Assembly: GCA_016794785.1 (NCBI GenBank)
Contig: JAEUHC010000019.1
Span: 62,001 to 126,000 of the forward strand
Length of the DNA: 64,000 nt
DNA from: Opitutaceae bacterium
Lineage (GTDB): Bacteria; Verrucomicrobiota; Verrucomicrobiia; Opitutales; Opitutaceae
Reading direction: 5' to 3'
Shown here: piece after piece, positions 56,861-64,000 of the stretch
Position numbering within the stretch: position 1 is the stretch's first letter
How the letters are laid out: the number at the start of each line of letters is the position of its first letter
The notes under the pieces: generated by a model
The model's input: the letters and a program-made list of their open reading frames with translations, nothing else
The model's database searches: none
What the model was told of the DNA's origin: nothing
Translations under genes and position numbers: made by a program

Positions 56861-59155
56861 TCATTTCCCCGGCAACACCTGCACCGCATCAAGCTGGACG
56901 AAGCCGTCGGCGTTGGCGGCGTCGCACTCCACGGCGGCGGGCTTGCCGGCGGCGAAGCGATACGTGCCCAGCGACACCCAGTAGCCGTCGATCGTCGCGG
57001 GCTTCTTTTGGTTCACGGTCACGGTCGCGTTGCCGTCGGCATGGCGGATGACGAGGGTGGCGTTGCTTGCGCGGTTTTCGTGCGGGGCGGTGGCGAAGCG
57101 GACTTCGTAGCGGCCGTCGGCGGGGACCGTGAAGGCGAAGGTCGCGCTCTTGCCCGCGCCGCGCGCATAGACGTAGTCAGGCCCGATGTGCGCGAGATGG
57201 GCACCGCTTTCCCAATTTCCGGTGAGCGTCGCGGCCTTGTTGTCCACGACGATGCCCTTGAGGGAGGCGATGCTCACGCCGAAGTTGCCGCCGCCCACGT
57301 CGATGACCGGGCCGGGTTCGGGGCCCACGAGCTGCGTCGTGCCATCGGCGGCACGGCGGGCGCGGCCAGGGAGCTTGAGCAACGCATCGAGTTCGGACCA
57401 GTAGAGGTGATAGACGTCGCGCGGCGTGGCGTTGTGCTTGAGCGCGACGGCGGCGGCTTTGCCGACGACCTCGCCCATCATGCCGATCGTCTTCATCACG
57501 CGCACCGTGCCGAGCGCCTGATCGGTCACACTGATGTTTCGGCCGGCCATGAACATGTTGGAGATATTGACTGAATAGAGGCAGCGGTAGGGGATCGGGT
57601 AGCCATAGTCCCGGTCGATCCGGCGGTCGTGCTGCGCGATCGCGATGAAGGGATTGTCGGGGAACTTGGTCGCGTATTCCTTGCGCGGGAAATGCAGGTC
57701 GATGCTCCACGTGCTGGGCACGCAGCCGTCGGGGAAATCTTTCTTTGTCACGATGTCCTCGTGCGTGAGCATCACGTCGCCGACGATGCGGCGCGACTCG
57801 CGGGTGCCGCCAATGTAGGCGACCCAGTCGAGCTTGGCGTTGGGGTGCTCGGCGGCGCCGTCGCGGTTCTTCATCGCGTTGAAGGCGCCGAAGACCGCGC
57901 GGAGGTTGTGGTCGCGGATGCGCTCGAGATCGTTGATCGGATGCTTGTTGAAGCCCGACTCCCAGAACCACTCGCCCTTGCCCTTCTCGGCCATCTCAGC
58001 CTTGCCGACCTTGGGGTAGGGGAAGTCGTCCATCTTGAGGTCGAGGGCCCACGGAGTCTCGGGAAATTTCCGCGGAGCTGTGTCGTTGGACCAGACCCAC
58101 ATGTTGGACATGCCGAGGAGATCCTTGAGCTCGATTTCGTATTTGGCGCCGGCGAGGTGGGCGAGGGCGCCGTGGCCGGTGCAGTCTGAGAAATATTTCC
58201 CGCGGAATTTCTTCTCCCGGCTGTCGGTGGTGTTGAGGGAGGTGACGGAGATGATGCGGTTGTCGCGCGTCTCGGCGGTGTGGACGTGCTCGTTGAGGAA
58301 GAGCGAGATGTTTTTCTCGGCGCGCATGAGCGCCTCTTTCTGCGCGTCGCCGAACTCCTCGTAGGTGCCAGGGGAGTTTTTCGCGCGGTCGGCGAACTCA
58401 TCGACCATCTCGCCGATGTGCGGATACTTTCCGCGGCGGATGAGGCCCATCGCCCACACGCGGACCTCGGAGCTGCCGTTGCCGCCGAGGACCGGGCGCT
58501 CCTGGATCAGCGCGACCTTCAGCCCCATGCGTGCCGCGGAGAGGGCGCTGCCCATGCCGCCGTAGCCGCCGCCCACAACCACGAGATCGAATTCGCCCAT
58601 GTCCTGCGGGGTGGCGGGCAGGCCGAGCGCGGTCTTGCGCCACGCGGAGAGCGGCGCCGTGTCATTCGGCGGCGTCTCGGATTGATCGCTCGTGAAATAG
58701 ATCGCGTCGCAGCGGCCGTTGAAGCCGGTGAGGTCGCGCAGCGCGATCGAGGTTTGCTTCTGCGTGACGGTGATCGTGCCGCCGTCGTGCCAGAACCACT
58801 CGGCGCCCTTGGTTCCGAAGGTCTCGGTGAGCGGGGTGCCGTTGACGAGCACTTGGAAGCGGCCGGGGGTGCCGGGCGCTTGCCAATAGGCGACCCAGTC
58901 CTTGGTGCGCACCCACACGCGGTAGGTGCCCGTGGCGGGGAAGTTCACGGTGGTCGTCGCATCGGCGACCGGAGTGCCGAGGCCATGTGCGAGCAGGTAG
59001 GGCGAGCCCATCAGATGAATGAACTGCGTGTCGAGCGACCAGCCGCCGCGGGCGCTGAAATTCTCGGCCTCGACGAGGAGGCGGTTGGCGGCGGTCGCTG
59101 ATGGCAGCGCGCCGACCGCGATGAGGACAAGCGCTAAGGATAGTTTGAGTTTCAT
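56861..59155 (-). CDS. secreted FAD-dependent oxidoreductase with carbohydrate-binding-like ends
   Basis: A 764-residue exported protein (signal MKLKLSLALVLIAVGALPSATA). Residues ~25-160 form a carbohydrate-binding-like beta domain (FPATGTYRVWVRTKDWVAYW). The FAD domain starts at DLVVVGGGYGGMGSALSAARMG and includes CTGHGALAHLAGA and FMAGRNISVTDQALGTVR, visible as MFMAGRNISVTDQALG. The last ~130 residues resemble golvesin C-terminal-like/xanthan-lyase-type beta domains (TLTGNWESGAHLAHIG, FTVPADGRYEVRFA). Family members occur with polysaccharide-degrading genes in Bacteroidota and Verrucomicrobiota; the substrate is unknown. It lies beside a sulfatase and a TonB-dependent receptor. Confidence 0.85.
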   Translation of the reverse strand: MKLKLSLALVLIAVGALPSATAANRLLVEAENFSARGGWSLDTQFIHLMGSPYLLAHGLGTPVADATTTVNFPATGTYRVWVRTKDWVAYWQAPGTPGRFQVLVNGTPLTETFGTKGAEWFWHDGGTITVTQKQTSIALRDLTGFNGRCDAIYFTSDQSETPPNDTAPLSAWRKTALGLPATPQDMGEFDLVVVGGGYGGMGSALSAARMGLKVALIQERPVLGGNGSSEVRVWAMGLIRRGKYPHIGEMVDEFADRAKNSPGTYEEFGDAQKEALMRAEKNISLFLNEHVHTAETRDNRIISVTSLNTTDSREKKFRGKYFSDCTGHGALAHLAGAKYEIELKDLLGMSNMWVWSNDTAPRKFPETPWALDLKMDDFPYPKVGKAEMAEKGKGEWFWESGFNKHPINDLERIRDHNLRAVFGAFNAMKNRDGAAEHPNAKLDWVAYIGGTRESRRIVGDVMLTHEDIVTKKDFPDGCVPSTWSIDLHFPRKEYATKFPDNPFIAIAQHDRRIDRDYGYPIPYRCLYSVNISNMFMAGRNISVTDQALGTVRVMKTIGMMGEVVGKAAAVALKHNATPRDVYHLYWSELDALLKLPGRARRAADGTTQLVGPEPGPVIDVGGGNFGVSIASLKGIVVDNKAATLTGNWESGAHLAHIGPDYVYARGAGKSATFAFTVPADGRYEVRFATAPHENRASNATLVIRHADGNATVTVNQKKPATIDGYWVSLGTYRFAAGKPAAVECDAANADGFVQLDAVQVLPGK

Positions 59156-59200
59156 TTGGTGTAGAAAGGGAGACGATAGGATGGAGCGGGGGGAAGGAAA

Positions 59201-61618
59201 TCAGTCGTAGGTGAGTTGGGCGGTGGCGGTTGTCGCGGTGTCGGCGGAGACGCGAAGCCAGTAGGCTTGGTAGCCAGCTGGAAAGGAATGCGTGAGCGCG
59301 CGACCGGCGGGAACGTCGAGCGTGGCGTAGGTCGCCCAGACTCCCGTGCCCGTGAGATCGACCTCGACGCGGCAGGTGACAGGTGCCGCGGCCGTGTGCG
59401 AGAGCGTGAGTTTTTTGCGATCGTAGCCGGTCAGCAAATAGGGGTCGGAGGGAGCCCCGGCGGTGACGGCGGTGTCCTTCCACGGCCCGCCGACGCCGAC
59501 AGGCTTGCCGAACGACCACAGGTCGTCGATGGCGCCGAGCCACACCGCGGCGCCTCCATCGGCGGAACGGATGACATGCGGGCCTGAGGGCGCGTCTGCG
59601 GCGATGCCCGACATGACCATGAGGCCGCGCCAGCTCGCGAAGTCATGGATGCGGCGGTTGTGCGTGGCGATCGGGCGGACCTTGGCGATGCCTCCGGCAT
59701 TCTCGGCCGGCAGCTCGAAAAAGGTGCCGCCCGCGTTGAGCACGTCGCGCTCGGTCACGACTTCGCGCGCCGTGCGTTCGACGCCATGCGGCGATGCCGG
59801 GGAAAAATCGGCGCGTCCGCGGGGCAGGCGCCAGCGCTTGCCCTTCTCGTCGGTGTAGATCACGGAGGCGGCGTCGAAGCCGAGGGCGTCGCGCGGCGGG
59901 GAGATCTTTTCGCGCATCCACGCGGCGGCGCCGGGCTCATCGGTGCGGCGGAGCTGGAGGTCGGGGCCGAGTTCGTAGAAGGCATCGCCGACGGCGACGG
60001 CGAGGGTGCGCTTGTCGGCGCCGCGGGCGTGGAGCAGGCCGCCGAGCGGCGACGGGGTGGCCGCGGTCGCGAGCGCCGCGAAGCGGGCGTCAGGCGCGGT
60101 GGGACGCGGATCGCGATTGCGATGGGTGAAGAATGCGGTCGCGCGCCCGAGGTCGTGCGCGGCGCGCATGCGAATCCACGCGCCGCGTTCGCGTTCGGTG
60201 AAGGCCGTGAAGACGTAGCCGGCGGCCGGCACAGTGATGCGGCGCAGCTCCGTCCAAGTGCCATTGCCGGAGCGATCGACTTCGAGCGTGAAGGTCGCGG
60301 GCTCGGCCGCATCGTGCGCGAGGTGGAGGCCGCGCTCGTCGTAGCCGTCGAAGAGAAACGCATCGGAAGGCGCGTCTTTTTTCACCGGCTCGTCGAGCCA
60401 TACGGCGCCGCGGCCGATCACAGGGCCGAGGCGGTCGAGTTGCGCCGGATCGATGAACCACAGGTTGGACTGCGATTGTCCGGGGCCGGCGACGTCGCCC
60501 TTCACGCGGCGCTTGTTGAGGAATTCGCTCTGCGCGGTGTCGTCGCAGCCGAGCACGAGGCGGTCGCCCCAGCGCGTGAAATCACCGACGACCTTCAGGT
60601 AGTTCGACCGCGGCGTGATGCCGGCCGAGTGCGAGGAATCGAAATTTCTCGGGAAGCGCCAGAACGCGCCGTGCATCGTCATGAGCAGATCCTTTTCCCC
60701 GATTTCACGGATGCGGGGCCACTCGGTGTTCCAGCCGTGTGCGCCGTCGTAGCTGTGGCTTGACTTGGGGAGGCGGTAGCTGTGCCACGCGCCGCGATCC
60801 CGCACCATCAGGATCAGCGAGCGATGGTCCCAGCCGATGGACCAGATCGGATCGGTGGCGGGGTTTTTGTTGCCGCTGAGATCGCCGGGGCCGGTGACCT
60901 CGGTGAACTGGTTGCGGCGGACGACGGTCCATTGGTCACTCTTGCCGTCCCACTCGGCGAGGGCGCCGCTCGGGATGTCGGGGCGCGTGCGGGCGAGCGG
61001 GGAGTTTTCGCCGTTGTTGGCATAGACGAGCACGCCCTGGCCGGAGTAGAGGCCCTTGCCATGGTAGCCGGGCAGATCGGCGCGGCGAAAAGGCTCCTTC
61101 ACCTGCTCGTCGCGAAACAGCTCCGTGACCGCGAGCGTGCGCACATCAACCTCATAAAACCCCTCCTCCATCGAGGCGTAGTAAATCTTGTTCGCCGGGT
61201 CGGTGAGATGGCGGGCGTTGCCGGTGGGGCGGCCGAACATCTGGTCATAGGGGATAGCGCGCACGCGGCGCGACGCGTCGATCGCGTAGGGGCCGATGAA
61301 GAGCTGCTGCGACTCGGCGTGGATAAAGCGGTTGGCCGGCGTGCCCCCGATGCTCTCGGGGCGGACGATTTGCCGGAGGTCGGGGGTGATTTCGTAGAGC
61401 TTGTCGCTGCCGCCGCGAGGCTGGTGCGGCGCGTAGGTGACGACCCAGAGCCGGTCGGCCCACGGCACGACGGCACCGGTGCCGCACTCGTTGTGGGTGT
61501 TGAACATCGCGAGATGCGGGTAGATGCCACTGATCGAGCGCGGAGTCTCCGCGGCGAAGATCGGCAGCGCGGACAACGCGACCAGGAGCGAGCGGGCGAG
61601 GCGGTGGAAAGAAGTCAT
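59201..61618 (-). CDS. large secreted hypothetical protein (805 aa)
   Basis: An 805-residue exported protein with signal peptide (MTSFHRLARSLLVALSALPIFAAE) from ATG 61618. It is rich in repeated beta-strand blocks (SLILMVRDRGAWHSYRLP, RLVLGCDDTAQSEFL) suggesting a beta-propeller-like fold in the first half, and similar DRSGNGTWTELRRI/DLTGTGVWATYATL blocks in the second. No catalytic motif is recognised. It ends 45 bp before the FAD oxidoreductase gene on the same strand, so the two are likely one transcript. It may bind or process a carbohydrate outside the cell. Confidence 0.8.
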   Translation of the reverse strand: MTSFHRLARSLLVALSALPIFAAETPRSISGIYPHLAMFNTHNECGTGAVVPWADRLWVVTYAPHQPRGGSDKLYEITPDLRQIVRPESIGGTPANRFIHAESQQLFIGPYAIDASRRVRAIPYDQMFGRPTGNARHLTDPANKIYYASMEEGFYEVDVRTLAVTELFRDEQVKEPFRRADLPGYHGKGLYSGQGVLVYANNGENSPLARTRPDIPSGALAEWDGKSDQWTVVRRNQFTEVTGPGDLSGNKNPATDPIWSIGWDHRSLILMVRDRGAWHSYRLPKSSHSYDGAHGWNTEWPRIREIGEKDLLMTMHGAFWRFPRNFDSSHSAGITPRSNYLKVVGDFTRWGDRLVLGCDDTAQSEFLNKRRVKGDVAGPGQSQSNLWFIDPAQLDRLGPVIGRGAVWLDEPVKKDAPSDAFLFDGYDERGLHLAHDAAEPATFTLEVDRSGNGTWTELRRITVPAAGYVFTAFTERERGAWIRMRAAHDLGRATAFFTHRNRDPRPTAPDARFAALATAATPSPLGGLLHARGADKRTLAVAVGDAFYELGPDLQLRRTDEPGAAAWMREKISPPRDALGFDAASVIYTDEKGKRWRLPRGRADFSPASPHGVERTAREVVTERDVLNAGGTFFELPAENAGGIAKVRPIATHNRRIHDFASWRGLMVMSGIAADAPSGPHVIRSADGGAAVWLGAIDDLWSFGKPVGVGGPWKDTAVTAGAPSDPYLLTGYDRKKLTLSHTAAAPVTCRVEVDLTGTGVWATYATLDVPAGRALTHSFPAGYQAYWLRVSADTATTATAQLTYD

Positions 61619-61707
61619 CACGGAATCGGGAGAAAGGAGGGGAGGTGAGGACGAGCTTGCGCGTTGTGAGACGGACGGCCGATGCTCGCGCCATTCCCCG
61701 CCACCCC

Positions 61708-63111
61708 ATGCATCGCCTCTTGGTCGGTTTTCTTCTTTTCGTGACCGCAGCGCTCGCGGCCGAGCCGCCGCCGAACCTGGTCTTTATCCTCACTGACAAC
61801 CAGGGCGCGTGGACGCTCGGCAGCTACGGCAACCCCGACATCCGCACGCCGCACGTCGATCGCCTGGCGGCCGAGGGCGTGCGCTTCACGCGGGCCTACA
61901 GCAGCAACCCCGTGTGCTCGCCCACGCGCGCGACGTTTCTCACCGGCCTCATCCCGTCGCAGCATGGCGTGCATTCGTTTCTGGATCCGAAGTTCATGAT
62001 GGGGCCGCAGGCCTACAACACGCTCGCCGAGTTCACCTCGCTGGGCGAAATCCTCCGCGAGGCCGGCTACACCTGCGGGCTCAGCGGCAAGTGGCACCTC
62101 GGCGACAATCTCCGGCCGAGCGAGGGCTTCTCGTTCTGGGTCACCAAGCCCGACGGCCACACGACCGAATTCTACGATCAAAACGTGATCGAGGACGGCG
62201 CGGTGCGGAAGGAGGCCGGTTACACGACCGATCTGTGGACGCGGAAGGCGATCAGTTTCCTGGAGCAGAACCGCGCGCGGCCTTTCTTCCTGTTCCTCGC
62301 CTACAACGGTCCCTACGTGCTCGGGCAGCTCATGCGCAACGCTCCGCGCAACCGCCACGCCGAGGCCTACCGCGGCCACCGGTTCCAGAGCTTTCCCACC
62401 GAGCCGATGCACCCGTGGCAAAACGCCAACAAGCCGTTTCACAACACCCAGCTCGCCATGGAGCGCACCGCGGCCGAGGTGAGCGGCGTGGACGACGGCG
62501 TGGGCGAGGTGATGGCCGCGATCGAGCGGCTCGGGCTCGGAAAAAACACGCTCGTGGTCTATTCCTCCGACCAGGGGTGGATGGGCGGGCAGAACGGCAT
62601 GTGGGGCATGGGCGATCATTTCCGGCCGATCGCGGCGCACGATTTGATGCTGCAGATTCCGCTCATCTTCCGGCAGCCGGGCAAAATCCCCGCCGGGCGC
62701 ACGAGCGACCTGCTGGTGAGCAACTATGATTTTCTCCCGACCGTGCTCGCGCAGCTCGGCCTGGGCGAGCGGATGCCGGCCGCGCCGCGCTCGCCCGGCC
62801 GAGATTTTTCGCGCGTGCTGCGCGGCGAGACGATCCCATGGGACAATGTCGTTTACTACGAGATGGAGACGATGCGCGCCATCCGCACCGACCGCTGGAA
62901 ATACGTGGCGCGCCATCCGGCCGGGCCGTTCGAGCTCTATGATCTCGCGAACGATCCGCTCGAACGCGCGAACCTGCACGGCCGGCCGGACACGGAGGCG
63001 CAGCGGACGGAGCTCGCGGGGCGGCTGGCTGGGTTTTTCGGGCGTCACGCGGAGCCGAAATACGATATTTGGAACAGCGGCATCTCGAAGGCGAAGCGCC
63101 ACGCGCCGTGA
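61708..63111 (+). CDS. secreted sulfatase, Cys-type
   Basis: A 467-residue sulfatase from ATG 61708 with a signal peptide (MHRLLVGFLLFVTAALAAE). The metal site is NLVFILTDNQGAWTLG; the formylglycine motif is CSPTRATFLTGL (C-S-P-T-R); GKWHLGDN and YSSDQGWMGG complete the active site. It differs throughout from the sulfatase at 38005, so they are distinct subfamilies. It lies divergent from the 805-aa protein gene and convergent with a TonB-dependent receptor. The set suggests use of a sulfated glycan. Confidence 0.92.
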   Translation: MHRLLVGFLLFVTAALAAEPPPNLVFILTDNQGAWTLGSYGNPDIRTPHVDRLAAEGVRFTRAYSSNPVCSPTRATFLTGLIPSQHGVHSFLDPKFMMGPQAYNTLAEFTSLGEILREAGYTCGLSGKWHLGDNLRPSEGFSFWVTKPDGHTTEFYDQNVIEDGAVRKEAGYTTDLWTRKAISFLEQNRARPFFLFLAYNGPYVLGQLMRNAPRNRHAEAYRGHRFQSFPTEPMHPWQNANKPFHNTQLAMERTAAEVSGVDDGVGEVMAAIERLGLGKNTLVVYSSDQGWMGGQNGMWGMGDHFRPIAAHDLMLQIPLIFRQPGKIPAGRTSDLLVSNYDFLPTVLAQLGLGERMPAAPRSPGRDFSRVLRGETIPWDNVVYYEMETMRAIRTDRWKYVARHPAGPFELYDLANDPLERANLHGRPDTEAQRTELAGRLAGFFGRHAEPKYDIWNSGISKAKRHAP

Positions 63112-63126
63112 GGCGCGCGGGCGGCG

Positions 63127-64000
63127 TCAGTAGGTCAGCCGCGTGGTGATCGCGAGGCGGCGGGGGGTGTTGAACCAGCCGGCGTAGCGGAGCGTGCCGT
63201 CGGTGGAGCGGACCTGGTAGAGGATGCGCTGTTCGTCGAGGAGGTTGCTTACGTTGACCTGCACGGCGGCGCGGACGAAGCGGTTGACGCGGAAACTGTA
63301 GGTGGCGAAGAAGTCGTTGAGGAAGCGGTTGGGGTAGTAATACATCTTCCGTTTTCCGCCGTCGGCCGCGTCGGTATACATGTAGGCGCGGTGTTGTTGC
63401 TGGAGACTCGTGGTGAGGCCGAGGCGCAGGCCGCGGAGACGGCCTTCGTAGAAGGAGTAGGAGTTGACCATGCTGTAGGCCCGCTCGGCGTAGCCGGCGG
63501 TCTTCTCGCCGGACCGGCGGACGATCCAGGTGCCGTTGGAGGGCGAGGTGAAGCCGAGCTGGTGGTCGCTGATGGGGAGGCCGGTGGCGCCGGTGCCGAC
63601 GCCGGGGGTATCAAGGCCGAGTTGCTGGGCGTTGGTAATCTGGCCGACCTCGGGGTCGAGGACCGCGAAGTAGGGGCTGTTGGGATCGCGCATCATGGCG
63701 AGGGAGAGAGGGACGGTCGCAGAGGCGGGATTGAGCGGATCGGAGAGGACCATGAACGGGGCGATCGCGGCGTTGGGGCTGGAGCGGATGCCGACGACAG
63801 GCTGGCCGCCGACGGTGGTGGTGTTGAACTGGTCGTTGTAGAACTGGGGCAGCGTGACGTCGCTGCGCTCGGAACCGTTGGCCGTGGCAAAATTGAGGCG
63901 GACTTCCCACCCGCGGAGCGGGCGGGCGCTGAGCGTGAGGTTGAAGCCGTCGGAGGTCTTGCTGAAGGTGTAGGCGTTGCCGCCGTGGCGGCCGTTGATG
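63127..64000 (-). CDS. TonB-dependent receptor, C-terminal part (runs off right edge)
   Basis: The frame is open from the right edge to a stop at 63127, giving the last ~290 residues of an outer-membrane receptor. It reads as alternating amphipathic strands: LTLSARPLRGWEVRLNFA, LRGLRLGLTTSLQQQHRAY, ATYSFRVNRFVRAAVQVNVSNLLDEQ, visible as NRFVRAAVQVNVSNLLDEQ. It ends ...RRLAITTRLTY, with the terminal aromatic residue typical of beta-barrels. The plug domain and start lie outside the window. It probably imports the oligosaccharide released by the nearby enzymes; that is inference. Confidence 0.88.
   Translation of the reverse strand, partial: INGRHGGNAYTFSKTSDGFNLTLSARPLRGWEVRLNFATANGSERSDVTLPQFYNDQFNTTTVGGQPVVGIRSSPNAAIAPFMVLSDPLNPASATVPLSLAMMRDPNSPYFAVLDPEVGQITNAQQLGLDTPGVGTGATGLPISDHQLGFTSPSNGTWIVRRSGEKTAGYAERAYSMVNSYSFYEGRLRGLRLGLTTSLQQQHRAYMYTDAADGGKRKMYYYPNRFLNDFFATYSFRVNRFVRAAVQVNVSNLLDEQRILYQVRSTDGTLRYAGWFNTPRRLAITTRLTY

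Noticed and set aside
1..64000. CRISPR arrays, rRNA genes, prophage or intact insertion sequences
   Set aside because: No regularly spaced direct repeats, rRNA-like sequence, integrase or transposase frames were found.

Overview
The window is high-GC, gene-dense bacterial chromosome. Gene content suggests a member of the Verrucomicrobiota, most likely class Opitutae (Opitutaceae): secreted Cys-type sulfatases, TonB-dependent uptake, a three-subunit B-type succinate dehydrogenase, an ebo cluster and few Shine-Dalgarno-like start sites. This placement is an inference from gene families; there is no rRNA gene here.

Layout. 0-12.6 kb: housekeeping genes (gpsA, lysA, two tandem AbgT-family transporters, sdhCAB, a lone adenylate-forming enzyme, a NUDIX hydrolase, a LysM protein). 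12.8-14.6 kb: tRNA-Pro, a tRNA-dihydrouridine synthase and IPP isomerase. 14.7-20.9 kb: an ebo-type metabolite-traffic cluster (small protein, EboB TatD-like, EboE TIM barrel, EboC UbiA-like, EboD DHQ-synthase-like, EboF phosphodiesterase-like). It is interrupted by an AT-richer passenger gene lying between two perfect 26-bp inverted repeats. 20.9-31 kb: 2-hydroxyacid dehydrogenase, FKBP isomerase, SGNH hydrolase, PatB-type lyase, two Hsp20 chaperones, TerC, MscS, sterol-desaturase-like protein and an HTTM-DCC fusion. 31-33.3 kb: an AT-richer hypothetical gene and tmRNA. 33.4-49.2 kb: an extended altronate dehydratase, MutT, a DUF1016/PD-(D/E)XK nuclease, a sulfatase, malate dehydrogenase, DAHP synthase, YgfZ, HU, an inositol-monophosphatase-like protein, prepilin peptidase, AroE, a SirB1-like protein and YggS. 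49.2-56.8 kb: a LysR regulator, two thioredoxin-like proteins, a membrane acyltransferase, ApbE with an FMN-binding NosR-like protein, and a VapBC-type toxin-antitoxin pair. 56.8-64 kb: a secreted FAD oxidoreductase, a large secreted protein, a second sulfatase and the C-terminal part of a TonB-dependent receptor. This last group looks like a polysaccharide- or sulfated-glycan-related locus.

Recurring non-coding structure is a strong theme. GTRG-headed hairpin repeats resembling REP sequences sit between genes and often supply or overlap the stop codon of a neighbouring gene. Other palindromic families, a MITE-like element, in-frame palindromes inside the DUF1016 gene and a structured leader upstream of DAHP synthase are also visible. 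The most interesting items are the ebo cluster with its repeat-bounded passenger gene, the REP family and its stop-codon placement, and the aroG-side leader. No CRISPR array, rRNA operon, integrase or intact transposase was seen.
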